A stretch of 64,000 nucleotides of DNA. Source: Xanthomonas vesicatoria ATCC 35937 (lineage in GTDB: Bacteria; Pseudomonadota; Gammaproteobacteria; Xanthomonadales; Xanthomonadaceae). Under the pieces are notes generated by a model that was not told where the DNA came from, made no database searches, and worked only from the letters and a program-made list of their open reading frames with translations. Shown here piece after piece: positions 29,707 to 37,908 of this stretch; position 1 is the stretch's first letter, and each line of letters opens with the position of its first letter. The stretch lies in contig NZ_CP018725.1 in NCBI RefSeq assembly GCF_001908725.1, forward strand, positions 2,288,501 to 2,352,500, written 5' to 3'. The position numbers and the translations under genes were made by a program.

Positions 29707-31113
29707 ATGCCAGTGTCGCGCCGCCTGCTGATGTTGCTCTTGATTGCACTTGCGCTGCCCGGTAGCGCGGCATCCGCGAGCACGCCTGCGCCGCCAGCCG
29801 CGCCATTTGCGGTCAGCGAAGCGCAACTGACCCCCGGCTACTGGATCCAGCGCAGCCGCACTGCACAGGTGCCGCGTTTGAATGCCGCACAGATCGCCAC
29901 CTTCAATGCCCGCTTGTTGCGCGACGACGCGTCCATGCACGATCTGTCGCAGCTACCCGAGGTCATGCCCGGCGATGCGGTACGTGCGCGGATCGAGGCA
30001 TTGTCGGCGCCACCGCTGCGTGCGCTCTACGGCGCGGATGGGCATCGCATCGACGCAGCGCGGCTGGCGGATCTGCGCCGCATGCTGGCCTTGGATGCAC
30101 TGCCTGCAACGGTGGCACCGCACTTTGCCTTGGTGGTCCAGCGCGCGGCGCTGCGCACCTTCCCTACCACCCAGCGCGTGTTTAGCAGTCCCGACGATCT
30201 TGATATCGACCGTTTTCAAGAGTCGGCGCTGTATCCAGGTACGCCGGTCGCCGTGCTGCACAGCAGCGCCGATGGCGCGTGGCGGTTTGTGCTTGCGGCC
30301 AATTACGCGGCGTGGATCGCTGCCGACAAGATCGCCGAGGCCAGTCGCGAGCAGGTGCTGCAGTACGCACAACGTGGCCCGCGCATGCTCGTCACCGGCG
30401 CCCGCGTCCAGACGGTATACACCCCCGAGCTGCCCGCCCTCTCGGCATTGTCGCTGGACATGGGCACCAGCCTGCCGCTGCTTCATGACTGGCCATCGCA
30501 GCAGCCGGTCAACGGACAACTGCCGCTGGCTGCCTACGTGGTGCAATTGCCGCTGCGCGATGCCGATGGCCACGTGCAGCTGGTGCCGGCCTTGATTCCG
30601 CGCGGGGCCGATGTGCGCGCCGAATCCTTGCCGGCAACCGATGCTGCGCTGCTGCGCCAGGCATTCAAGTTCCTCGGCGAACGTTATGGCTGGGGCAACG
30701 ATTACGATGCGCGCGATTGCAGCGGGTTTGTGCTGGATCTCTACCGCAGCCTGGGCATTGCGCTGCCGCGCAATACCGGAGATCAGGCGCGCAGCCCGGC
30801 GCTGCGCGCGGTTGCATTCGATGCGCGCGCGCCCCAACCGCAACGTCTGCAACAGCTGGCGCAGTTGCGTCTCGGCGACCTGATCTACATCCCTGGCCAC
30901 GTGATGCTGGTGATCGGGCATGAGCGTGGCGCGCCATGGGTGATCCACGATGTGGCCGGCGCCAACTATCGCGCCGCCGATGGCAGTGTGCAGCGCGCGC
31001 GTCTGAACGGCGTGTCGGTGACGCCGCTGTTGCCGTTGCTGGCCACCGATGGCACGCCGTTCATTGATCACATCACGCGCATCCAGCGCATCGCACCGAT
31101 CGGTTCCAAATGA
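29707..31113 (+). CDS. Exported NlpC/P60 endopeptidase with SH3 domains (YkfC-like)
   Basis: Likely gamma-D-glutamyl-diaminopimelate endopeptidase of wall peptides. 468 residues with signal peptide MPVSRRLLMLLLIALALPGS. The N-terminal part (about 40-150) matches the stabilising N-terminal domain of SH3b1-type P60 enzymes; SH3-like regions follow (GTPVAVLHSSADGAWRFVLA, NYAAWIAADKIAEAS). The catalytic domain has Cys338 in YDARDCSGFVLDLYR and His398 in IYIPGHVMLVIGHE. The stop overlaps the next start by four bases (ATGA), coupling it to the epimerase, the same pairing as ykfC and ykfB in Bacillus. It differs from YkfC in being exported. Confidence 0.9.
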   Translation: MPVSRRLLMLLLIALALPGSAASASTPAPPAAPFAVSEAQLTPGYWIQRSRTAQVPRLNAAQIATFNARLLRDDASMHDLSQLPEVMPGDAVRARIEALSAPPLRALYGADGHRIDAARLADLRRMLALDALPATVAPHFALVVQRAALRTFPTTQRVFSSPDDLDIDRFQESALYPGTPVAVLHSSADGAWRFVLAANYAAWIAADKIAEASREQVLQYAQRGPRMLVTGARVQTVYTPELPALSALSLDMGTSLPLLHDWPSQQPVNGQLPLAAYVVQLPLRDADGHVQLVPALIPRGADVRAESLPATDAALLRQAFKFLGERYGWGNDYDARDCSGFVLDLYRSLGIALPRNTGDQARSPALRAVAFDARAPQPQRLQQLAQLRLGDLIYIPGHVMLVIGHERGAPWVIHDVAGANYRAADGSVQRARLNGVSVTPLLPLLATDGTPFIDHITRIQRIAPIGSK

Positions 31114-32207
31114 AGATCACTGGCTTCCGCCTTGGCATGCTACGCGTGCCGTTGAAAACTCCTTTCAAGACCGCAGTGCGTACCGTACAGGCGATCGAAG
31201 ACGTGGTGGTGTTGCTGCAAACCGATAGCGGCCATATCGGCTATGGCGCCGCGCCGGCCACTGCGCCGATCACGGGCGATACGCACGGCAGCATCATCGC
31301 CGCAATCCGGCAGTGCATCGCACCGCAGCTGATCGGCCAGGATGTGGCCGAACTCAATCGGCTGTGCGGGCTGGTGCAACACGCGCTGGAACGCAATACC
31401 AGCGCCAAGGCCGCGGTGGAGATCGCACTCTACGATCTGTGGGCGCAGCGCTTCGGCGCGCCGCTTTATCAGCTGCTCGGTGGCGGCACGCCGCGCATCA
31501 CCACAGACATCACCATCAGCGCCGATAGCATCGACGTCATGGTCGCGCAAGCGCAGGCGGCACTGGCGCGCGGCTATCGCTCGCTGAAGATCAAAGTGGG
31601 CAAGGACAGCGCGTCGGATGTCGAACGCGTCAGGGCGATCCACGCAGCCGTCGATGGGTGCGCATCGCTGCGCCTGGATGCCAACCAGGGCTGGACACCC
31701 AAGCAGGCGGTGCGCAGCATGCGCACGTTGGAAGGCGCAGGCATCGTGCTGGAATTGCTCGAACAACCGGTCAAAGCCGCCGACATCGATGGCCTGGCCT
31801 TCGTCACCGCGCGCATCGACACACCGGTGATGGCCGACGAAAGCGTATTCTCGCCAGCGCAGGTGATCGACCTTCTCCAGCGTCGCGCGGCCGACATCGT
31901 CAACATCAAACTGATGAAGACCGGCGGCCTGTCCAATGCCATTCGCATCGCCGATATCGCGGCGCTGTACGGTGTGCCGTGCATGATCGGGTGCATGATC
32001 GAGTCCAGCATCAGCGTCGCCGCAGCCGTGCACCTGGCCGTGGCCAAGGCCGACAGCATCACCCTGGCCGATCTGGATGCGCCGGCGTTGGGGCAGTTCG
32101 ACCCAACCGAGGGCGGCGTGCAGTTCGATGAGGCGCAGATCCATATCGACGACTCGCCGGGCCTGGGGATCCGTCGTATCCGCGGGCTGGAGCTGCTGCC
32201 CGACTGA
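31110..32207 (+). CDS. L-Ala-D/L-Glu (dipeptide) epimerase, enolase superfamily
   Basis: Epimerises L-Ala-D-Glu from murein to L-Ala-L-Glu, which ordinary peptidases can then use. 365 residues, cytoplasmic. Enolase-superfamily features: capping domain (MKITGFRLGMLRVPLKTPFK), catalytic KxK in SLKIKVGKD, metal ligands Asp in LRLDANQGW, Glu in LLEQPV and Asp in VMADES, second catalytic Lys in NIKLMKTGGL, and the ending DLDAP within TLADLDAPALGQFDP typical of dipeptide epimerases (YcjG/YkfB). Translation is coupled to the preceding endopeptidase, which would produce the substrate. Confidence 0.93.
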   Translation: MKITGFRLGMLRVPLKTPFKTAVRTVQAIEDVVVLLQTDSGHIGYGAAPATAPITGDTHGSIIAAIRQCIAPQLIGQDVAELNRLCGLVQHALERNTSAKAAVEIALYDLWAQRFGAPLYQLLGGGTPRITTDITISADSIDVMVAQAQAALARGYRSLKIKVGKDSASDVERVRAIHAAVDGCASLRLDANQGWTPKQAVRSMRTLEGAGIVLELLEQPVKAADIDGLAFVTARIDTPVMADESVFSPAQVIDLLQRRAADIVNIKLMKTGGLSNAIRIADIAALYGVPCMIGCMIESSISVAAAVHLAVAKADSITLADLDAPALGQFDPTEGGVQFDEAQIHIDDSPGLGIRRIRGLELLPD

Positions 32208-32507
32208 TGTGGCCGCTGCAGAGGCGGCATGTCGGGCGGCAAGCAACCGAGCAAGCCGCTGGCAACGTCTGCATGCCCTTTGCCGCCTGCTTGCGCGATC
32301 CATCTGGAACGGCGACGCACGCAGTGATCGCGATTCCTGCGCAGCACTGCAACGCCCTACGTGCAGGTGGTATCGCCGTGCGCCACACACCCGCATTGCT
32401 GGGTACAGTAGGTCTGCCCGACCGACACCATCGGTTACGGTAAGCACGCCGTCGTTCACCGATACGCCGCATCCCCACCAGCTCATCCCCTGCCGTCCGG
32501 AGCCCGC
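32208..32507. other. Intergenic region inside the peptidoglycan cluster
   Basis: 300 bp between the epimerase and the YkuD-like gene. No gene, terminator or operator is recognised; it may carry a promoter for the downstream pair. Confidence 0.5.
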
Positions 32508-33284
32508 ATGCGCCTCGTCCTCCTGTTGCAATCCACCTTGCTCCTGGCGCTGGCACTGTGCAGCAATGGCGCTGCCGCAGATGAACCGATCCAGGCGCTG
32601 CAGCAGGCGCGCGCACTGATCGTGGTGACCACGCCAGACTGGAACAATACCCAGGCCCGGCTGCAGACCTTTGTGCGTGTGGATGGCAAATGGGCTCCGG
32701 CCGCGCCGGGATTTGCAGTCGCGCTTGGCCGCCATGGCAGCGCCTGGGGCGAGGGCCTGCATCCGGCGCAGGCGCAAGGCCCGCAGAAACGCGAAGGTGA
32801 CGGACGCAGCCCGGCCGGCGTGTTCGCCATCGGCCCGGCCTTTGGCTACGCTGCACGCATCGACAGCGCCATGCCGTACCAGGCGATGAGCGCCACGCAT
32901 TACTGCATGGATGTGCCCAGCTCGCCGCTGTACAACCGCATCGTCGATGCTGCCCAAGTCGGTGAAGCCGCAGTGGCCGGCTCCACCGAGCCGATGCGCC
33001 TGGACCTGCGCCATCCCGGCGATGCGCGATATCGCGAAGGATTTGTCATCGCGCATAACCCCAACAACGTTGCCGGGCGCGGCAGCTGCATCTTTGCGCA
33101 TCTGTGGCGCACGCCGGGACAGTTCACCGCAGGCTGCACGGCGATGGAGCCTGCCGACATGCAGCGCCTGCTGGCGTGGCTGAAACCTGCGGACAAACCG
33201 CTATTCGTGTTGTTGCCGCGCGCCGACTATGCGCGCCTGCAAGCGCAGTGGCAGCTGCCTGACCTGGCCGAGGCGACGCCATGA
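32508..33284 (+). CDS. Exported L,D-transpeptidase-like protein (YafK/YkuD type)
   Basis: 258 residues with signal peptide MRLVLLLQSTLLLALALCSN. The middle shows the YkuD-domain pattern of the YafK branch: LGRHGSAWGEG, KREGDGRSPAGVFAIGPAFG, HYCMDVPSSPLYNRIVDA, FVIAHN and CIFAHLWRTPGQFTAGCTAM, where the final GC-T-A-M carries the candidate catalytic Cys and the His lies upstream. YafK-like enzymes hydrolyse or exchange links between peptidoglycan and proteins, rather than cross-linking glycan strands. The stop overlaps the permease start by four bases. The context supports peptidoglycan remodelling; the reaction itself is inferred. Confidence 0.83.
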   Translation: MRLVLLLQSTLLLALALCSNGAAADEPIQALQQARALIVVTTPDWNNTQARLQTFVRVDGKWAPAAPGFAVALGRHGSAWGEGLHPAQAQGPQKREGDGRSPAGVFAIGPAFGYAARIDSAMPYQAMSATHYCMDVPSSPLYNRIVDAAQVGEAAVAGSTEPMRLDLRHPGDARYREGFVIAHNPNNVAGRGSCIFAHLWRTPGQFTAGCTAMEPADMQRLLAWLKPADKPLFVLLPRADYARLQAQWQLPDLAEATP

Positions 33285-34588
33285 TCACACCAACGCCCCC
33301 ACCCGACAGCACCGGCCTGGTGCGCGTGGTCAGCCGCTGGCAGATCGTCGGCTTGTCGATCAACGATGTCATCGGCAGCGGCATCTATCTGTTGCCCGCC
33401 GCCACCGCGGCACTGCTGGGGCCGATGAGCCTGTGGGCAGTCATGCTGGCCGGCCTGGCGGTAGCCCTGCTGGTGTTGTGTTACGCGCAGGCAGCAAGTT
33501 ATTTCGACACGCCCGGCGGGAGTTACCTCTACACGCGTGAGGCGTTCGGCCCCTTCGTCGGGTTTCAGATCGGCTGGATGATCTGGCTCACCCGGATCAG
33601 CTCGGCGGCGGCCTTGAGTAACGGGCTGGCCGATGCGGTGGCGCGGTTCTGGCCCACCGCCTCCACCGATGCGTGGGCGCGCACCTTGGTGGTCGTCGGC
33701 TCGCTGGGTGTGTTGACCGCGATCAACGTCATCGGCGTCAAATCGGCTGCGCGCACAGGCATCGCGCTGGTGATCGGCAAACTGGTGCCATTGCTGTTGT
33801 TCGTGGTGATCGGGCTGTTCTATGTGGACTGGTCATGGGCGTTTGCCGGCACATCTCCTGACCTGCGCGACCTGGGCAATCTCGGCGAAGCCGCCTTGCT
33901 GCTGCTGTTTGCGTACGCAGGTTTCGAAAATATTCCTGCGGCTGCCGGCGAATACCGCAACCCACGCCGCGACGTGCCCTTTGCGCTTATCACCATGATC
34001 GTCACGGTGACCCTGATCTATGCCGCGGTGCAGGTTGTCGCGCAGGGGACGCTGCCCAATCTGGCGGCGTCGCCCACCCCATTGGCGGATGCAGCCAGCG
34101 GCTTCGGCGGCGAAGCGCTGGCGCTGATTCTCACCGTTGGCGCCACCATTTCCATCCTGGGCACCACCAGCAACACGGTGATGCTCGGGCCGCGGTTTTT
34201 GTTTGCGCTTGCGCAGGACGGCTACGGGCCGGCATTTTTGGCACGCGTGCATCCGCGCTTTCATACGCCTGCAGCAGCGGTGCTCACCCAGGGCGTGTTG
34301 TCGCTGGCGCTCGCACTGTCGGGCTCGTTCACTCAACTCGCGTTGTTGTCGATGGTCACGCGCTTGTTCGCCTATATCGGCACCGCAGCGGCGGTGATCG
34401 TGCTGGCGCGCCGTTATCGGCAACGCACCGACACACTGCGGTTGCCGGGAGGCCCGCTCATTCCCATCGCTGCGTTGCTGCTGTCGCTCGGTTTGCTGGC
34501 CAGTGCCAGCTGGCAAAACCTGGCAGCGGCAGGCGTGGCGTTGCTGGTGGGGTGGGCGTTTTACCTGTTCCCGCGCAAGGCGTCCTAG
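33281..34588 (+). CDS. APC-family amino acid/peptide permease
   Basis: 435-residue transporter with about 12 membrane helices. The N terminus shows the APC signature (IVGLSINDVIGSGIYLLPAA), then YFDTPGGSYLYTREAFGPFV, a helix-6 region (LLLFAYAGFENIPAAAGEYR) and VMLGPRFLFALAQDGYGPAF. It is related to basic or neutral amino acid exchangers of bacteria. The ATGA overlap with the YkuD-like gene makes them one unit. Placed after an exported wall-peptide hydrolase and an epimerase, it may take up L-Ala, D-Ala, Glu or short wall peptides, but the substrate is not readable from sequence. Confidence 0.9.
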   Translation: MITPTPPPDSTGLVRVVSRWQIVGLSINDVIGSGIYLLPAATAALLGPMSLWAVMLAGLAVALLVLCYAQAASYFDTPGGSYLYTREAFGPFVGFQIGWMIWLTRISSAAALSNGLADAVARFWPTASTDAWARTLVVVGSLGVLTAINVIGVKSAARTGIALVIGKLVPLLLFVVIGLFYVDWSWAFAGTSPDLRDLGNLGEAALLLLFAYAGFENIPAAAGEYRNPRRDVPFALITMIVTVTLIYAAVQVVAQGTLPNLAASPTPLADAASGFGGEALALILTVGATISILGTTSNTVMLGPRFLFALAQDGYGPAFLARVHPRFHTPAAAVLTQGVLSLALALSGSFTQLALLSMVTRLFAYIGTAAAVIVLARRYRQRTDTLRLPGGPLIPIAALLLSLGLLASASWQNLAAAGVALLVGWAFYLFPRKAS

Positions 34589-34674
34589 CGGCTTCGCAGC
34601 ACGCTCGCGCGGCGCTCACGCACCTCTAACCGGGCACGTCCAACGCTGCGCTCTCACCTGCCTGGGAGCTTGCG

Positions 34675-35172
34675 ATGAAATTGCGCCGCGTCTACAGCAC
34701 ACTCGATCTGGAAAGCGCACAGCGCGTGCTGCAATCGGCGCGCAGCGCCGGCATCGATAACGACGCGTTGTCGCTGATCGCCCGCTCGGATATCGAACTG
34801 CACGACGTGCCGGACGAGCGCAAGGATGCCAAGACCGACTTCGTGCCAGCCGCCGCGCGTGGCGCAGCCACCGGTGGCGCGGCCGGGTTGGTGGCAGGCC
34901 TGGTGGCAGTGGCGGTGCCGCCGATCGGCCTGACCCTGGCAGGTGTCGGTGTCATGGCACTGGCAGGCGCCTTGGTGGGCAGCTGGTCGTCGGCCCTGGT
35001 TGGCGCCACCGTACCGGACCCGGTGCGCCGTCAGTTCGAAGACGAGATCCAGGCTGGCCGCGTCCTGGTCGTCATCGATGCCGACGAAGAAGCCTTGCAG
35101 GCTGCGGAATCGTCGATTCTTGCTGCAGGGGCCAAACCGCTGCCGTACGAGGCTGCGTCAGCAGCTGTGTGA
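34675..35172 (+). CDS. Hypothetical protein with glycine-rich membrane hairpin
   Basis: 165 residues. The N-terminal ~60 residues (MKLRRVYSTLDLESAQRVLQ, SARSAGIDNDALSLIARSDI) look like the small alpha/beta module of general-stress 17M-type proteins. The centre is a Gly/Ala-rich pair of membrane-compatible helices (RGAATGGAAGLVAGLVAVAV, LAGVGVMALAGALVGSW) like glycine-zipper proteins. The C-terminal ~45 residues (DEIQAGRVLVVIDADEEALQ) are again alpha/beta. TGGGAG lies about 7 nt before the ATG. It is probably a membrane-associated stress protein; the name is not certain. Confidence 0.8.
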   Translation: MKLRRVYSTLDLESAQRVLQSARSAGIDNDALSLIARSDIELHDVPDERKDAKTDFVPAAARGAATGGAAGLVAGLVAVAVPPIGLTLAGVGVMALAGALVGSWSSALVGATVPDPVRRQFEDEIQAGRVLVVIDADEEALQAAESSILAAGAKPLPYEAASAAV

Positions 35173-35326
35173 AACCCATCGCCTGAGGAGCTACGTGTAG
35201 CGGCAGCCTGAGAAGGCACGACTGCAGTTGCCGCGAACGTCTTGATCCCATCATCACCTGGCGTGCCGCCGTGTTAACACGTCGCTACTTAGCGTGACCT
35301 GCACATTCGCAACGATGGAGACGAGC

Positions 35327-35659
35327 ATGAACGTGCCGTACCAGATTCCAGGCCGCGCACCGGACGAAGACCGCAGGCAGAACGTATCCAGCTATTGGCG
35401 TGAACGTTTCACCGAAGAGCCGTACTACACCGAAGGCGACCGTTTTGAGGATTACGAAGGCGCCTATCTGGTCGGGCATGAAGCACGCATCCGTGAAAAT
35501 GCGCGCGCCTATGATCAGGTGGAAGCCGAGCTGCATCGCGACTGGGAAGCCAAGCGCGGCACCGATGGCCTGAGTTGGAGCAAGGCCCGTCACGCCGTCA
35601 AGCGTGCTTGGGAAAATGCAGCCGATTTTGTCTCCGGTGACAGCAAGTCCAAGCCGTAA
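35327..35659 (+). CDS. Small hydrophilic hypothetical protein
   Basis: 110 residues from MNVPYQIPGRAPDEDRRQNV. The start at 35327 is chosen because GGAG lies 8 nt before it; in-frame ATG 35315 and GTG 35294 are less well placed. Strongly charged, with many Tyr and Trp (SSYWRERFTEEPYYTEGDRF, LSWSKARHAVKRAWENAADF). No signal or membrane segment. The ending with an amphipathic helix and FVSGDSKSKP is reminiscent of small stress-induced proteins near the glycine-zipper gene, but I recognise no named family. Confidence 0.78.
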   Translation: MNVPYQIPGRAPDEDRRQNVSSYWRERFTEEPYYTEGDRFEDYEGAYLVGHEARIRENARAYDQVEAELHRDWEAKRGTDGLSWSKARHAVKRAWENAADFVSGDSKSKP

Positions 35660-35662
35660 ACC

Positions 35663-35689
35663 ACAACGCCACCGTCGAGGTGGCGTTGT
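35663..35689. terminator. Hairpin between convergent genes
   Basis: Perfect 11-bp stem ACAACGCCACC (35663-35673 with 35679-35689), 5-nt loop. It starts three bases after the stop of the rightward gene and 21 bp before the end of the leftward YiaA gene. No clear T-run; probably a bidirectional terminator. Confidence 0.65.
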
Positions 35690-35710
35690 CGCATCAGGAT
35701 CGATGGCCGC

Positions 35711-36142
35711 TCAGTCCAGCGGCGGCGGTACGACACGCGGGGTGTGGGTCGCGTCTGCATCCATTGCGTCTCGCGTGTTCTTCTGCACTGCAACTGCGCC
35801 GAACAGGCTCAACGCGTAGGCCATTGCATAGAAGCCCTTTTCGCTGAGTAGCAAGGTGGCGTTGATCAAGCCGATCGCCAGCAGGACCAGTGCGATGATC
35901 AGCGAGAACCAACAAATGGCGTAATAAAGTCCTGTCACCGGAATCCCGTCTGCGCGGTCACGCACGCTCTTTTGCAGCGACACCGATGCAAACAGGCCAA
36001 ACAGCAGCAAGGTGAAGTAATAGCCCTTTTCGTTGAGTAACATCTGCGCGTTCCATAAGCCGATCAGATACGCGGCGCTGCCCGCCAACAAGGCGGCCCA
36101 TGAGGCTGCAATAAAGGCAGGCGAGGTTTTTTGCGTGGCCAT
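35711..36142 (-). CDS. Inner-membrane protein with two YiaA/B domains
   Basis: 143 residues with four membrane helices arranged as two copies of the two-helix YiaAB domain. The repeat is visible: [20 protein letters not shown] with [14 protein letters not shown], then [20 protein letters not shown] with [14 protein letters not shown]. Each copy has the LLxEKGxY and QKxxRD motifs. Start [26 protein letters not shown] precedes the ATG. Same architecture as E. coli YiaA. Function unknown; YiaA is linked to osmotic or envelope stress in databases only loosely. Confidence 0.9.
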   Translation of the reverse strand: MATQKTSPAFIAASWAALLAGSAAYLIGLWNAQMLLNEKGYYFTLLLFGLFASVSLQKSVRDRADGIPVTGLYYAICWFSLIIALVLLAIGLINATLLLSEKGFYAMAYALSLFGAVAVQKNTRDAMDADATHTPRVVPPPLD

Positions 36143-36324
36143 GGAAACTCCTTTTCATGGTGAAACTGCATGATGAAACAACGATGTGAGACGCGGCCGG
36201 CCTGCGGAGAGTGATCTGCGACAAGAGCGGCCCCGTTGGCGTCGTGTAAGGTACTTGAAAACCCGACACGGAACACGTTGTGGGAGGGCTGCAGCGTGAC
36301 CGTGCCCTTTCCCTGGAGGACCTC

Positions 36325-37500
36325 ATGTCTATCCGTCGTCTGCTTGCTCTGGCCTGCTCGGCCACCTTGTTCACCACCGGTGCCGCGGGGGCAGCACCTG
36401 CCGCCCCCGCGGCGTCCATTCCCAAAGCGCAATGGCCCTTTCAGGCCGCAACCGTTGCCGATTTCGACGAGCCTTGGGCAATGACCTTCCTGCCCGATGG
36501 CACGCTGCTGGTCAGCGAAAAACGCGGCGCGCTGATGCGTCTGGACCCCAAAACCAAGCGCAAGAGCGCGGTGACCGGGGTACCCGCAGTCGCGTACGGC
36601 GGCCAGGGCGGGTTTGGCGATGTCCTAGCCCACCCGCGCTTCGCCAAGAACGGCCTGGTGTATGTGAGCTACGCCGAGCCGGGCGAGGGCGACACCCGCG
36701 GCGCGGCGGTCGCGCGCGCCAAACTCACGCTGGATGCCACCGGTGGCGGCACCTTGTCCGACCTCAAGGTGATCTGGCGACAGAATCCAAAAGTGTCTGG
36801 CAATGGGCATTTCGGTCATCGACTCGCATTTGGCCCGGACGGCAAGCTATGGATCACCTCCAGCGAGCGCCAGAAGTTCGATCCGGCACAGGACATGAAA
36901 GCCAATCTCGGCAAGTTGATCCGCCTCAACGACGACGGCAGCGTGCCGGCCGACAACCCGTTCGCCGCGCAGGGTGGCGTGGCCGCGCAGGTGTGGTCGC
37001 TGGGCCATCGCAATATTCTAGGTATCGCGTTCGACGGCAAAGGCCGGCTGTGGGAACACGAAATGGGTCCGGCCGGCGGCGATGAGCTCAACCTGATCCA
37101 ACGCGGCGCCAACTATGGCTACCCTATCGTTTCCAACGGCGACCACTACGAAGGCACGCCGATTCCCGACCACAACACCCGTCCGGAATTTGCCGCACCC
37201 AAGATCAGCTGGACGCCGGTGATTTCGCCAGCCGGCTTTGTGATCTACAACGGCAAGCAGTTCCCAGCTTGGCGCGGCAATGGCTTCATCGGCGGACTGT
37301 CGTCGATGGCGCTGGTGCAGGTGTCGATCGGCGATCAGCCGCGCGAGGTGGCCCGTTACGACATGGGCGCACGCATCCGCGAGGTGGAGCAAGGCCCCGA
37401 TGGCGCGCTGTGGTTGCTTGAAGACGAGGCCAGCGGCAGCACCGGGCGCCTGCTCAAGCTGACGCCCAAGAGCAAGGCTGCGGTCGAAAACGACGCGTGA
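36325..37500 (+). CDS. PQQ-dependent aldose/sorbosone dehydrogenase (Asd/YliI-like)
   Basis: Periplasmic six-bladed beta-propeller oxidising aldose sugars with PQQ. 391 residues. The start at 36325 has GGAGGA 4-9 nt before it and begins a signal peptide ([24 protein letters not shown]). Family signatures: [54 protein letters not shown] (the active-site His), [56 protein letters not shown] and [16 protein letters not shown] biosynthesis genes are not in the window. A strong hairpin follows the gene. Confidence 0.92.
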   Translation: MSIRRLLALACSATLFTTGAAGAAPAAPAASIPKAQWPFQAATVADFDEPWAMTFLPDGTLLVSEKRGALMRLDPKTKRKSAVTGVPAVAYGGQGGFGDVLAHPRFAKNGLVYVSYAEPGEGDTRGAAVARAKLTLDATGGGTLSDLKVIWRQNPKVSGNGHFGHRLAFGPDGKLWITSSERQKFDPAQDMKANLGKLIRLNDDGSVPADNPFAAQGGVAAQVWSLGHRNILGIAFDGKGRLWEHEMGPAGGDELNLIQRGANYGYPIVSNGDHYEGTPIPDHNTRPEFAAPKISWTPVISPAGFVIYNGKQFPAWRGNGFIGGLSSMALVQVSIGDQPREVARYDMGARIREVEQGPDGALWLLEDEASGSTGRLLKLTPKSKAAVENDA

Positions 37501-37908
37501 GCGGCGTGAGATAGCCCGTTATCGGCACTGCCTGCGCATCGGTATGCGCAGGCAGTGCACAGTGGCAGATCGGTGCGTGCGCTGTCTTGCATGAATAGAC
37601 GCATCGACGCCAGCGATGTCCTCTCGCCGGAGAGGCGCATGCGCTACAAAGTCGATGCTGCCCACGTAAGCCTCCGCGCTGTCGCGTGCAGTGTGCTCGC
37701 AGCAATGATGACGTCACCGTGTTTGCATGATTTCGGCCCGCATCTGCGGTGCGACAGCAAGCCAGGCCTACTCACCTGCATCATCACGCGACAACTGCCC
37801 CTGCAATCACAAGAGGCAGCCAGTGGCAACGTGATCGCGCCTTGCACGCGACCTCAATGCAACAGACTCCCTCGACGCGATGGTGCTCCACCGCGTTGAC
37901 CAGCACAC
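37501..37908. other. Intergenic region between convergent genes
   Basis: 408 bp between the PQQ-type dehydrogenase and the leftward beta-glucosidase. It holds the 15-bp hairpin at 37525-37558; the rest shows no gene or other element I can recognise. Confidence 0.55.
37525..37558. terminator. Long perfect hairpin after the dehydrogenase gene
   Basis: Perfect 15-bp stem (37525-37539 with 37544-37558) closed by a CGGT tetraloop, 25 bp after the stop codon. No T-run follows, so it may act as a mRNA 3' stabiliser or Rho-assisted terminator. Confidence 0.65.
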
